This document shows positions 55,555 to 63,296 of a stretch of 64,000 nucleotides of DNA, in pieces. Numbering within the stretch: the first letter of the stretch is position 1; each line of letters begins with the position of its first letter. The stretch is from Candidatus Hydrogenisulfobacillus filiaventi (GTDB lineage: Bacteria > Bacillota > Sulfobacillia > Sulfobacillales > R501). A program made the translations under genes and the position numbers. The notes under the pieces are model-generated. The model worked only from the letters and a program-made list of their open reading frames with translations. It was not told the DNA's origin and ran no database searches. The stretch spans positions 1,364,001 to 1,428,000 of the forward strand of contig LR778114.1 in the NCBI GenBank assembly GCA_902809825.1, given 5' to 3'.

Positions 55555-56592
55555 CTAGGCGCCGGCGTGCCCCCTGGCAGGCGCCAGCCAGCGTTCGCTC
55601 AGGGACTCCAGGATCTGAACCGCATTGGTGGCGGCACCCTTGCGCAGGTTATCCGCCACCACAAACAGGTGCAGGCCGCGCGGGTGGAAGGGATCCCGGC
55701 GGATCCGGCCCACCAGTACGTCGTCCTGCCCGGCGGCCATTTCGGGCGTGGGGACCAGCCCGCGGGCGGGGTCATCCACCAGCCGGACCCCCGGGGCGCG
55801 GGCCAACAGGTCCCGCACCGCCTCCACGCTGATCGGCTCCCGGGTCTCCACGTACACCGCCTCCGCATGACTGACCAGCACCGGGACCCGCACCGCAGTG
55901 GCCGAGAGCGGGATGGGTTCGGCGAAGATCTTGGCCGACTCCCGGGTCAGCTTCCATTCCTCCCCGGTGTAGTCGAGATCCCCGAACCGGTCGCAGTAGG
56001 GCAGCACATTAAAGGCGATATGCGTGGGATAGGTGCTGGGCGCTACTTCCTCCCCCGCCAGGCGGGCCCGGGTTTCACGATCCAGGGTCTCCATCGCCTC
56101 CCGGCCCGTACCCGACACCGCCTGGTAGGTGGATACCAGCACCCGTTCCAGCCCGGCCGCCTGGCGGATAGGATTGAGGGCCACCACCAGCTGAATGGTG
56201 GAGCAATTGGGGCTGGCGATGATCCGGCTGTCCCCCACCGCGTCGCCGTTGACCTCCGGGACCACCAGCGGCACCGCGGGGTCCATGCGGAAATGGCTGG
56301 ACTTGTCGATGACGGTGACCCCGGCGGCTGCCGCCAGCGGGGCATAGCGTTCACTGGCCGGATTGGAGGCCGCGAAAAAGGCCACATCCACCCGCGACCA
56401 ATCCATCCCCTCCACCGCCTCTACCGGCCAGCTGCGGCCCTGGAAGGTCACGCTCCGGCCATGGCCCTCGGTGGCGAGGGGCACCAGGTCGGAAACCGGC
56501 ACCGCCCGTTCCTCCAGGATCCGCAGAATCGTCTGACCGACCAGTCCGGTGGCTCCCAGCACCGCGACGCGTAGTGGGCGCACGCCCCTCAT
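55555..56592 (-). CDS. asd: Aspartate-semialdehyde dehydrogenase
   Basis: Reduces aspartyl phosphate to the semialdehyde, precursor of DAP, lysine and dipicolinate. It has 345 residues. NADP-binding VLGATGLVGQTIL; catalytic Cys in IASPNCSTIQL; the active-site His region RVPVLVSHAEAVYVE. Start ATG 56592 after GGAG; 30 bases after dpaB. The extra segment before HPRGLHLF matches the Gram-positive form. Confidence 0.94.
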   Translation of the reverse strand: MRGVRPLRVAVLGATGLVGQTILRILEERAVPVSDLVPLATEGHGRSVTFQGRSWPVEAVEGMDWSRVDVAFFAASNPASERYAPLAAAAGVTVIDKSSHFRMDPAVPLVVPEVNGDAVGDSRIIASPNCSTIQLVVALNPIRQAAGLERVLVSTYQAVSGTGREAMETLDRETRARLAGEEVAPSTYPTHIAFNVLPYCDRFGDLDYTGEEWKLTRESAKIFAEPIPLSATAVRVPVLVSHAEAVYVETREPISVEAVRDLLARAPGVRLVDDPARGLVPTPEMAAGQDDVLVGRIRRDPFHPRGLHLFVVADNLRKGAATNAVQILESLSERWLAPARGHAGA

Positions 56593-56622
56593 CCCCTTCT
56601 CCGCATTTCTTTCCGCTCCGCA

Positions 56623-57213
56623 TCAGCCCCAGGGCACCAGGAGCGGCTGCAGCTGTTCCCCCCGCAGGGCCGCCTCCAGGGTCGGGATCAGGTACTCCTC
56701 CACATGGGCGTCCAGCGAGCGCGGCTTGCGCACGGGATCGTCCTGGCCGAACGGTACGAAGTAGATGTTGCGTACCGCCAGCAGGCGTCCCAGGTTGCCG
56801 GCGTTCATACCCAAGAGGTCATTGGACGTCACCGCCAGGACCACCGGCCGCCCGTTGCGGAGCTGCGCCTTGACGGCCATGGTTACGGGGGAATCGTTAA
56901 TGGCGTTGGCGATCTTGGCCACTGTGTTGCCGGTACAGGGCATGACCGCCAGCACATCGAACCAGCCTTCCGGCCCGCTGGGCTCCACTTCCGGAACGGT
57001 TGTCAACGGCGCGGTCCCGGCCGCCTCCGTCACCTGACGCCGCCAGTAGTCCGGGGTCCCGAAGCGGGTGGTGACGCGTAACACCTCCGGCGACAGGATC
57101 GGGGTCACCTGCGCCCCGGCCGCGACCAATGCCTTCATTGTAGCGACGGCCCGATGCAGATTGCAATGGGACGCAGCCATGGCCACGCCGACCCGAACAC
57201 CTGCCAAGGACAT
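56623..57213 (-). CDS. dpaB: Dipicolinate synthase subunit B
   Basis: Flavoprotein-like subunit (UbiX/PPC-decarboxylase fold) of the enzyme that makes dipicolinic acid for the spore core. It has 196 residues. Flavin-site pattern: VGVAMAASHCNLHRAV at the start and VMPCTGNTVAKIANAINDSP in the middle. The C-terminal PFGQDDPVRKPRSL segment is typical of DpaB. ATG 57213 follows GGGAGGGGAG, 28 bases after dpaA. Confidence 0.93.
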   Translation of the reverse strand: MSLAGVRVGVAMAASHCNLHRAVATMKALVAAGAQVTPILSPEVLRVTTRFGTPDYWRRQVTEAAGTAPLTTVPEVEPSGPEGWFDVLAVMPCTGNTVAKIANAINDSPVTMAVKAQLRNGRPVVLAVTSNDLLGMNAGNLGRLLAVRNIYFVPFGQDDPVRKPRSLDAHVEEYLIPTLEAALRGEQLQPLLVPWG

Positions 57214-57241
57214 GTGTCTCCCCTCCCGGTTGCGGTTCAAC

Positions 57242-58087
57242 CTACCGGTGCATCCGCCACCAGTCCTCCAGCACCTCCGCCAGGATGCGGGCGGCCGCCC
57301 GCGGCGCAAATCGGCCCGGCAGCCCGGGTTGCGGCAGGTAGCGGCCTTCGGCCACCACCACCCCCGGCGCACGGCCCCCCGGTGCCGATGCCAGGTCCAT
57401 CACCCAGGCCGGCTGCAGGACGTCAAACCAGGCCTGATCCAGCACCGGCGCGGGCACGGTGTTGAAGATGCCGTCCATTCCCCTTATCAGGTTCCGGTCC
57501 CAGGGGCCGGCCGCCAGCCCCAACGCCCGGGCGCGGGCCCGCAGCCCGGGGTCACGCTCCAGCACCCGGACGCGGGCGCCTAGCGCCGCCAGCCGCACGG
57601 CCAGGGTCAGGCCCACCCGGCCCGCCCCCAGGACCGCAAAAGGCCGCTCCGCCACCGTCTCGCCCGTCCGCCCCACGGCTAGGGCGATGGCCGCTTCGGC
57701 GGTGGGTACCGCATTGTGCCACTGAAACGCCTCATCCGACAGGTAGGCCAGGCAGTCCACCTCCGCCTCCCGGGCCCAGGCCGCCACATCCGGCGCGATT
57801 CGCCCCGCGGCGATGAGACCGCCGGGCCCCAGGTCGGCCACCTGTTCCGGAGTCAGGACCGGCATGCCCTCGCCCAACCCCCCGCCGGGACCGATGCCCC
57901 GGAGGGGCCCGACCAGCATGGCACCCGGTCCCAGCCCCGGCCACGCCGGCACGGTCTCCACCCCGGGCGCCGCGAATCCCAGCGCGTAGACCCGCCACCC
58001 GCGGGCCGCCAACCAAGCCGCCAGATGGTGTTGCCGGGCGTCCCCGGCCACCACCAACGCCCGCCGTTGCCGCGGCATGCTGCTCAT
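57242..58087 (-). CDS. dpaA: Dipicolinate synthase subunit A
   Basis: NAD(P)-binding subunit that oxidises 4-hydroxy-tetrahydrodipicolinate to dipicolinic acid. It has 281 residues. The Rossmann motif is VLGAGRVGLTLAVRLAALGA; the N-terminal domain has DARQHHLAAWL, and the middle DEAFQWHNAVPTAEAAIALA is typical of DpaA. The start is ATG 58087 after AAGGGG. Its presence with dpaB shows the organism forms, or recently formed, endospores. A possible SigK promoter lies 73-100 bases upstream. Confidence 0.93.
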   Translation of the reverse strand: MSSMPRQRRALVVAGDARQHHLAAWLAARGWRVYALGFAAPGVETVPAWPGLGPGAMLVGPLRGIGPGGGLGEGMPVLTPEQVADLGPGGLIAAGRIAPDVAAWAREAEVDCLAYLSDEAFQWHNAVPTAEAAIALAVGRTGETVAERPFAVLGAGRVGLTLAVRLAALGARVRVLERDPGLRARARALGLAAGPWDRNLIRGMDGIFNTVPAPVLDQAWFDVLQPAWVMDLASAPGGRAPGVVVAEGRYLPQPGLPGRFAPRAAARILAEVLEDWWRMHR

Positions 58088-58159
58088 GCCTGCACCCCTT
58101 CCGCCGCCCGATTTCGACCGGCAGGCCGGGGACCGCAGCCACCGCCCGCCTCGCCAGTC

Positions 58160-58187
58160 AATATATGGAGCCCGCCCCAGGGAGTGC
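58160..58187 (-). promoter_or_regulatory. Possible SigK promoter of the dpaA operon
   Basis: Minus strand GCAC (58187-58184), 16 bases, then CATATATT (58167-58160). The mother-cell SigK consensus is AC-N16/17-CATANNNTA. DPA synthesis in Bacillus is a SigK function, so the match is in the right place; the leader is about 65 bases. Confidence 0.5.
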
Positions 58188-58253
58188 GGAGGCCGGGCCC
58201 TGTCGAAAGCGACAGGACAGGCGCTACAGGATGGTAGTTTTTGGCACTTGGCT

Positions 58254-58291
58254 GGCGCAAAAAAAACGAGGCCGGCGGGCAGGCCGGCCTC
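58254..58291 (-). terminator. Intrinsic terminator of the YflT-like gene
   Basis: Stem GAGGCCGGC / GCCGGCCTC (58268-58276, 58283-58291) followed on the minus strand by TTTTTTTT. Separates the stress gene from the dpaA operon. Confidence 0.88.
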
Positions 58292-58301
58292 GGCCGCAGG
58301 C

Positions 58302-58790
58302 TCAGTCCAGATGGATGTCGTGGGCGTGGTGGCGCTCGAAGACCCCTTTGGCTTTGGAGACGGTGGCCTCATCCCCGTGCACCAGCAACAGGGTGTCCCC
58401 GCGCTTGACGTCCTCCTCATACTGCCGCGTCTGCGCGGCCGGGATCCCGTAATCGAGCAGGCCGCCTGCCAGCCCGCCGGCGGCGGCCCCGCTCAGGGTG
58501 GCCGCCAGGGGCCCGGCCGCGACGATGGGCCCAACCCCCGGGATGGCTAATGCCCCCAGACCCGCCAGCAGGCCCGTCACCCCGCCGATGGCGCTACCCC
58601 AGCCGATCCCGGAGGTGAGGTTGTGCCCCGCCCCGTTCTCGGCCACCGTTTTGCCATGGCCATGATCCTCCCGTGCCACCAGGGAAATCTGCTGGTCCCC
58701 TATCCCCTGCTGGCGCAGATCCGCGACGGTGTGCTCAGCGTCGTCCCGGCGCCCGAACACCCCGGCCACGGTATGCTGCCCTTGCTGCAT
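58302..58790 (-). CDS. YflT-like general stress protein
   Basis: 162 residues. The N-terminal half (HTVAGVFGRRDDAEHTVADL then GIGDQQISLVARED) is the YflT/GSP17M domain. The middle is a Gly/Ala-rich hydrophobic stretch (GWGSAIGGVTGLLAGLGALA), a glycine-zipper that may insert in membranes. The C-terminal end (RGDTLLLVHGDEATVSKAKG) resembles the second domain of such proteins. ATG 58790 follows GGGAGG. It lies between ymxH and dpaA, an insertion compared with Bacillus. Confidence 0.8.
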   Translation of the reverse strand: MQQGQHTVAGVFGRRDDAEHTVADLRQQGIGDQQISLVAREDHGHGKTVAENGAGHNLTSGIGWGSAIGGVTGLLAGLGALAIPGVGPIVAAGPLAATLSGAAAGGLAGGLLDYGIPAAQTRQYEEDVKRGDTLLLVHGDEATVSKAKGVFERHHAHDIHLD

Positions 58791-58814
58791 GGCCCTACCT
58801 CCCCTAGGCAAGGT

Positions 58815-58847
58815 CCGGCCGTCCGCCGCTGACCGACGGACGGCCGG
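58815..58847 (-). other. Leader hairpin before the YflT-like gene
   Basis: Perfect 11-base stem CCGGCCGTCCG / CGGACGGCCGG with an 11-base loop, between ymxH and the stress gene. No U-run, so it may be a weak terminator for ymxH or an mRNA leader element. Confidence 0.4.
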
Positions 58848-58866
58848 CCGGATCGCCTGACGGGGC

Positions 58867-58873
58867 TAGTATG
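58867..58873 (-). promoter_or_regulatory. CATACTA -10 element, possible SigG/SigF promoter of the YflT-like gene
   Basis: Minus strand CATACTA is the exact SigG -10 consensus. The -35 position is poor (no TGAATA at 17-18 bases), so the call is tentative. The start of transcription would be about 70 bases before the stress gene. Confidence 0.3.
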
Positions 58874-58890
58874 AACCGCTGGCCCGGCCC

Positions 58891-59172
58891 TCATCCCCGC
58901 TCCCGGGGGGCAGGCATGGCCGCCCGCGGTACCCGCGGGAGGGGCGGGTCGCCGGGGCGCAGGTCGACGATCAGCACCTCAGGACCGATCTGCCGCACCG
59001 CCGACCAGGGAATGACCAGCTCCCCGGCACCCTTGCGCCGGGGCCAGACCAGGATGGTCTCGATGCGGCCGGTCTCCTCATCGATCAGCAGCTCGGCGTC
59101 CCCCACCTGGCCGAGCCGGGATCCGTCGGCCAGGTTGATGATCTCCTTGGTGGCAAATTCGCTCATCCGCAT
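58891..59172 (-). CDS. ymxH: YmxH/YlmC-family PRC-barrel protein
   Basis: 93 residues. A PRC barrel of the YlmC/YmxH sporulation family: FATKEIINLADGSRLGQVGD at the start and ELVIPWSAVRQIGPEVLIVD in the middle. The Pro/Arg-rich C-terminal tail is extra. In Bacillus the gene lies directly before dpaA (spoVFA); here one gene intervenes. GGGAGG precedes ATG 59172. Confidence 0.88.
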   Translation of the reverse strand: MRMSEFATKEIINLADGSRLGQVGDAELLIDEETGRIETILVWPRRKGAGELVIPWSAVRQIGPEVLIVDLRPGDPPLPRVPRAAMPAPRERG

Positions 59173-59229
59173 TGGGCCGCCTCCCGCCGGGTACCGGTTC
59201 CGGTTCAGCCTATGCAGCCGCGGCCGGCT

Positions 59230-60150
59230 TCACCCCAGGACGTACACCGGAATGGTGCGCACCCCGAAGTCCACCGCCTGCCGGCGGGTGTCAAAGCAGA
59301 GGTCGATGCGGTCGCCCACAATGGCCGCGCCGGTATCGGCGGCGATGGCAAAGCCATAGCCCGGGATGTACAGGCGGGTCCCGAGCGGAATCACCCGCGG
59401 GTCGACGGCTACCACCCCGTACCGGGCCGGCAAGCCGCTGGCGGTGATCCCGTCCGACCAGCGGGGATCGGGCCAGTAGGCGGTGGCCAGCATGGTCAGT
59501 TCCCGCACAAAAGGGCCCGGTCCGCCCCGCGAAACCGGCGGGGCGGTCCCGTACTCCACCACCTCAGCAACCGGTGGAACCACCGCGCGGCTGCCTTGCT
59601 GCCGTACGGCCAGGATGTGCCCCCCCTTTTCCAGCTCCGCGCGCACGCTCTCCCGCTCCCCGTCCCGGCCCGGCCGCAGGACGCGCTCCTGCCCCCGGAC
59701 CAGCTGCGGGTCTGGCTGATACCGCACCGGATACGGGACAGGCCGGCTGATCGTCTGCGTCACCCATTGCGCCGGCGGAACGGCCGCCGCCCCCGTCCCG
59801 GGGACCACCGCCGGAACCGCGGCAGCGACAGCCGGGGGACGCAGCGGGACCGGGTCCGCCGCTGGCACCACGGCCGGAACACCCGGCGCGGGGGTCCCGG
59901 CCCCGGCAGCCGCGGGGCCCGGGCCCAACAGCGCGGTGAGCAGGGTGGTGACGTCCCCCACCAGCACCGGCAGCAGGCCGGAAGCCGGGGCCGCCGGGGT
60001 GTCCGGAACCCCGGCGGCCAGGACGGGCACCGCCGGCCACACCGCCATCAGCAGCATCGCCCCGGCCGCACCGGCCAGGGCCGGACCCGGCCGCAGGACC
60101 GCCCTCCGGCCGGCCCGTCCGCGAGCCCTTTGAGATATCATCGTCTGCAT
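59230..60150 (-). CDS. Secreted 3D-domain protein with G5-like region
   Basis: 306 residues. An N-terminal signal or anchor helix (AGAAGAMLLMAVWPAVPVLAA), a hydrophobic LLPVLVGDVTTLLTALLG stretch and a Pro/Ala/Val linker to about 130. A G5-like segment (TQTISRPVPYPVRYQPDPQL then ELEKGGHILAVRQQG) is followed by a C-terminal 3D domain (MLATAYWPDP to DRIDLCFDTRR, with conserved Asp residues). 3D domains are found in YabE/YocH/Rpf-like cell-wall lytic enzymes. Probably a cell wall or spore cortex hydrolase. Four bases from the upstream repeat protein gene. Confidence 0.85.
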   Translation of the reverse strand: MQTMISQRARGRAGRRAVLRPGPALAGAAGAMLLMAVWPAVPVLAAGVPDTPAAPASGLLPVLVGDVTTLLTALLGPGPAAAGAGTPAPGVPAVVPAADPVPLRPPAVAAAVPAVVPGTGAAAVPPAQWVTQTISRPVPYPVRYQPDPQLVRGQERVLRPGRDGERESVRAELEKGGHILAVRQQGSRAVVPPVAEVVEYGTAPPVSRGGPGPFVRELTMLATAYWPDPRWSDGITASGLPARYGVVAVDPRVIPLGTRLYIPGYGFAIAADTGAAIVGDRIDLCFDTRRQAVDFGVRTIPVYVLG

Positions 60151-60154
60151 GCCC

Positions 60155-61183
60155 CTAGGCCGGCTTCCGGCCCCCGCGGCGCCGCAGCCACCACAGACCG
60201 GAGGTGCCGCTGAAGAGCAGGGTGGCGCCCCAGGCCAGGTCCCGGGCCAGATTCACACCCGTCTCCACACTGGTAGCCCCGCTAACCGCTGCTGCAGCGG
60301 AGGACGGCGCAGGACCGCTGGCAGCAGCTGCCACCGATACCGGCGGGGTCACCGGAGCCGGGGTGGACGCGGAGGAGGGGGACGGCGCCGGCGAGGGGGA
60401 GGGGGCGGGGCTGCTGCCCTGACCGCCGACGTTGGCACCCACCCCGATGGGACCCGACCCGCTGACCGATCCGCCGCTGGAGGCAACATTGGCCCCCACG
60501 CCCACAATGCCGCTGCCGGAGGCGGATCCTCCGCTGGACAGCACATTGGCGCCGACGCCCACCGTCCCGCTGCCGCTGGCCGCACCGCCGCTGGACAGCA
60601 CATTGGCGCCGACACCCACCGTCCCGCTGCCGCTGGCCGCACCGCCGCTGGACAGCACATTGGCGCCGACACCCACCGTCCCGCTGCCGCTGGCCGCACC
60701 GCCGCTGGCGCCCACGTTGGCCCCCACGCCGGCCACCGAGCCGGTGCCGGTGGCCTGGCCACCGGTGGAGGCCACGTTGGCGGCCGCCGCTACCAGCCCG
60801 GTGCCGCTGGCCTGACCGCCTTGCGCCAGCACATTGGCCGCCACCGCCACCGGACCGGAGGCGGTCGCCGTACCGCCCTGGGACAAGGCGTTAATGCCGA
60901 TCGAAACCGGGCCGGTGGCCTGGGCCTGCCCGCCGGAAGACAGCAGGTTGAGGTTGAGGGACAGCAGGGTGGGCGAGTCCCCTCCGGTCTCATTGCCGCT
61001 GCCGCCGCCCAGCACCCCGGTCACCGTGTTGAGGGTGGTGTTGAGGGTGCCCACCACCCCGCTCAGGAGTCCGCCCACCAGCCCGTCGCTGGCCGCCCAC
61101 GCCGGGGCGCTGGACACCACCGCCAAGGCCAGGGCCATCCCGCTACCGGCCGCCGCCTGCCACCACAACCACTTATGTTCCAT
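60155..61183 (-). CDS. Membrane-anchored surface protein with nine 19-residue repeats
   Basis: 342 residues, no family recognised. Signal peptide to about residue 30 (cleavage after APAWA), then a hydrophobic GLVGGLLSGVVGTLNTTLNT segment. Residues 79-250 are nine tandem units of the form NVLSSGGAASGSGTVGVGA, the last starting NVASSGG. A Pro/Ser linker (PSPSPAPSPS) follows, then a C-terminal helix (LAWGATLLFSGTSGLWWL) and an Arg-rich tail, so it is anchored by its end. Regular N-V-x-x-x-G-G spacing suggests a beta-solenoid or amyloid-like rod; this is inference. Followed by the 3D-domain gene. Confidence 0.85.
   Translation of the reverse strand: MEHKWLWWQAAAGSGMALALAVVSSAPAWAASDGLVGGLLSGVVGTLNTTLNTVTGVLGGGSGNETGGDSPTLLSLNLNLLSSGGQAQATGPVSIGINALSQGGTATASGPVAVAANVLAQGGQASGTGLVAAAANVASTGGQATGTGSVAGVGANVGASGGAASGSGTVGVGANVLSSGGAASGSGTVGVGANVLSSGGAASGSGTVGVGANVLSSGGSASGSGIVGVGANVASSGGSVSGSGPIGVGANVGGQGSSPAPSPSPAPSPSSASTPAPVTPPVSVAAAASGPAPSSAAAAVSGATSVETGVNLARDLAWGATLLFSGTSGLWWLRRRGGRKPA
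60434..60949 (-). repeat. 57-bp tandem repeats inside the surface protein gene
   Basis: Nine in-frame copies, one of them 60 bp. The three central copies (about 60490-60660) are almost identical in DNA, so they are recently duplicated and could vary in number between strains. Outer copies have diverged. Confidence 0.9.
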
Positions 61184-61700
61184 ACCGTCATCCTCCTCCT
61201 GCTGTGGGGGTTTTATTCCGTCAGGAATCCCCGCTGGATACGGGTCCGCCAGCCGGACGGCAACAGTGCCACCCGTCGGACACGCCTCCCCGGGATGGTT
61301 TGATATGTCCGCATCACAACAGAACAGACCCCGGAGATCACACGTATGCTAGCGGATCCGGACACGGAGGGGATGATATGAATTCGACAACCGTTAGCTT
61401 CCGCGACTGCATGCGGAAAGGGGAAATAAGGCAAACGTAGCCGCTCCCTCCACGGTTGCGGCCCGAAGGACGTGCAGGTCAGATTGTGTCGAACCATGAC
61501 GGATACAAGGCCCGATCGGCCTACGGCCCGGGGTCATCGTTGTGCCCGAGTCCCGACCTTGATAGGGTTTTGCCCTGACGTTGAAATGCGCACAGTGACG
61601 GAGGATGGACTATTTTCGCGGACAGGTATCGCCTGCAAACGCGGTTGTTGCTATGGTGGGTACGGGCCCGCATCACACTACGAAAACAGGGGGTCGTATT
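61184..61700. other. Long intergenic region, less GC-rich than its surroundings
   Basis: No convincing large gene on either strand. By eye it is clearly poorer in G+C than the neighbouring genes. It holds a possible 20-codon ORF (61378-61440) and two related motifs beginning GCATCACA (61311 and 61670), each about 10 bases after ATGG-rich sequence and before AACAG. Confidence 0.6.
61378..61440 (+). CDS. Possible 20-residue peptide
   Basis: ATG to TAG, MNSTTVSFRDCMRKGEIRQT, with GGAGGGG six bases before the ATG. Too short to judge; composition is not strongly coding-like. Listed because of the good ribosome site. Confidence 0.25.
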   Translation: MNSTTVSFRDCMRKGEIRQT

Positions 61701-61784
61701 GTGGAAGTGACCAGCCTCTTGACCGGTTTGTTGGGCACGGTGTTGCACCTGGTGCTCTCCCTGCTGAGCAGCCTGGGCCTCTAA
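61701..61784 (+). CDS. 27-residue hydrophobic peptide
   Basis: GTG start, with GGGGTC about seven bases upstream. The peptide, beginning MEVTSLLTGLLGTVLHLVLS, is one amphipathic or membrane helix. Its LLTGLLGTV resembles the GLLSGVVGTL and LLPVLVGDVTTLL stretches that follow the signal peptides of the two divergent proteins at 59230-61183. High G/C at third positions supports coding. Function unknown; it may be a membrane-active or signalling peptide. Confidence 0.45.
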   Translation: MEVTSLLTGLLGTVLHLVLSLLSSLGL

Positions 61785-61796
61785 ACACAGCCCGCC

Positions 61797-61834
61797 AAGG
61801 ACCCCACCGTCCCCGGGGGCGATGGGGTCCTTAT
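61797..61834. terminator. Bidirectional hairpin between the peptide and mlpA
   Basis: Stem AAGGACCCCA / TGGGGTCCTT (61797-61806, about 61824-61833) with a GC loop. It overlaps the mlpA stop codon. No long T-run on either strand, so termination efficiency is uncertain. Confidence 0.5.
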
Positions 61835-63165
61835 GTCGTCGGAGACGGCCTGCCGTCGGAGCCCCACCAGCTGCGCGCAGCAGGGGCGCCGCGGGGCACC
61901 GGCCCTACCAGGGCGACCGCCAGGCGCCCGGGGTCAAGCCAGGTACGCCGGGCAGCCGCCTGCACCGCGGCCGGGGTCACCTGCGCCAGGCGGGCCGTGA
62001 CCGCAGCCAGGTCCGGCGGCAGCCGTTCCAGCAGCAGCCACCGTCCCAACCGCTGCATGCGCCCGTCCGGGGTCTCCAGCCCGAACACCAGGTTGGAGGT
62101 CAGGGCGGTCACCGCCCGCCCCACCTCGGCCTCGGTGGGCCCCTCCCCAGCCAGCCGCCGCACCTCTTCGCCGGCCACGGCCACCGCCCGGGCCAGGTTG
62201 TCAGGACGCACGGTGAGGGCGATATCGGTCTCCCCCCACCCCCCGTAACTGTTGAGGGCTGCCCCCACCGTATAGGCCAGCCCTTCCTGTTCCCGCAGGC
62301 GCAGCCAGAGCCGCGAGGTGTTCTGCCCGCCCAGCACCAGGCTCAGCACCAGCTGCTCCCAGTAATCGGCGCCGGTGAGGGCCGGCCCCTCCCGGCCCAT
62401 CAGTACATGGACCTGCTCAGCGGCCTGCCGTTTCACCACCTCCCGGGGCGCCGGCCGCCATCCGCCGGCGGTCCGCCGGGGCCCGCGGTAGCGGGGCCGT
62501 TGCAGGGCCTCGCGCCAGCGGCGGGCCACCTCGGCCGCCCCGCTGCCCGCCACCACACAGACGGGAGGAGCCTGACTGTACGCTGTCTCCCAGAACCCCC
62601 GCAGGGCCGCTGCTGAGACCCGGCGGATAGCCCCCGGAGCGCCCAGGATGTCGTGGCGCAGGGCGTCGTCCGCCCACAGCGCCTCCATATAGCGCTGCTC
62701 AGTCACGTCCTCGATGTCATCGCGGGCCTCCGCCATCTCCTCCAGCACGACCGCGCGTTCCTTGGCCAGTTCCCCGGCCTCCAGCCGGGGCGCGGTCACC
62801 AGCGTCCACAGCAGGTCCGCAGCCCGGCAGCCCAGCGGTTCCAGGACCTTAGCATAGAAGCAGGTGTACTCCCGGGTGGTAAAGGCATTGACCTCCCCGC
62901 CCAGGTCGTCCATCACCGCCGCCACCCCGTCCACATCCCAGGGGCCGGCTCCCTTGAACACCATATGTTCCAGCAGGTGCGCCCAGCCCCATTGGGCCCG
63001 GTCGCGTTCATCCTGGGATCCCACCGGCACGAAGACCCCCAGGGCCACGCTGCCGGGTGCCGGGGAGGAATCCACAGCCAGGGTGACCCCATTGGGCAGC
63101 ACCTCCACCGAAACCGGCTGCCCCGGGGCCCCGGAGGCCCTGCCGCTGCCTACGCCGCCTGCCAT
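61831..63165 (-). CDS. mlpA: M16-family zinc peptidase (MlpA/YmxG type)
   Basis: 444 residues. The inverted zinc motif H63-LL-E66-H67 is in WAHLLEHMVFKG, and the distal Glu lies in VVLEEMAEARDDIED about 77 residues later. The C-terminal domain has the typical ARAVAVAGEEVRRLAGEGPT pattern and the R/Y pair (RLREQEGLAYTVGA). No signal peptide. In Bacillus mlpA lies just upstream of ymxH and dpaA; the same order is kept here with two extra genes between. ATG 63165 follows GGAGG. Confidence 0.9.
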   Translation of the reverse strand: MAGGVGSGRASGAPGQPVSVEVLPNGVTLAVDSSPAPGSVALGVFVPVGSQDERDRAQWGWAHLLEHMVFKGAGPWDVDGVAAVMDDLGGEVNAFTTREYTCFYAKVLEPLGCRAADLLWTLVTAPRLEAGELAKERAVVLEEMAEARDDIEDVTEQRYMEALWADDALRHDILGAPGAIRRVSAAALRGFWETAYSQAPPVCVVAGSGAAEVARRWREALQRPRYRGPRRTAGGWRPAPREVVKRQAAEQVHVLMGREGPALTGADYWEQLVLSLVLGGQNTSRLWLRLREQEGLAYTVGAALNSYGGWGETDIALTVRPDNLARAVAVAGEEVRRLAGEGPTEAEVGRAVTALTSNLVFGLETPDGRMQRLGRWLLLERLPPDLAAVTARLAQVTPAAVQAAARRTWLDPGRLAVALVGPVPRGAPAARSWWGSDGRPSPTT

Positions 63166-63261
63166 CCCATCCCTCCGCCTGCGAGCCGGGCAGTTGCCCC
63201 GGCTCCATGCTCCGGCGTCCATGGTCCCATACCGGCGGCACCCAGGCAATGCAGGACCGGG

Positions 63262-63296
63262 CGCAAAATATTGAAGCCCCGGTCTTCCCCGGGGCT
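63262..63296 (-). terminator. Terminator after the 101-residue hypothetical gene
   Basis: Stem AGCCCCGG / CCGGGGCT (63275-63282, 63289-63296), followed on the minus strand by TTCAATATTTT. It overlaps the stop codon of that gene. Confidence 0.7.

Noticed and set aside
60434-60949. Regularly spaced repeats as a CRISPR array
   Set aside because: The period is 57 bases without unique spacers, in frame with a protein; it is a coding tandem repeat.
61213-61497. Minus-strand frame of 94 codons in the G+C-poorer interval
   Set aside because: No ribosome site, no hydrophobic or domain pattern, and stop-poor length is expected by chance.
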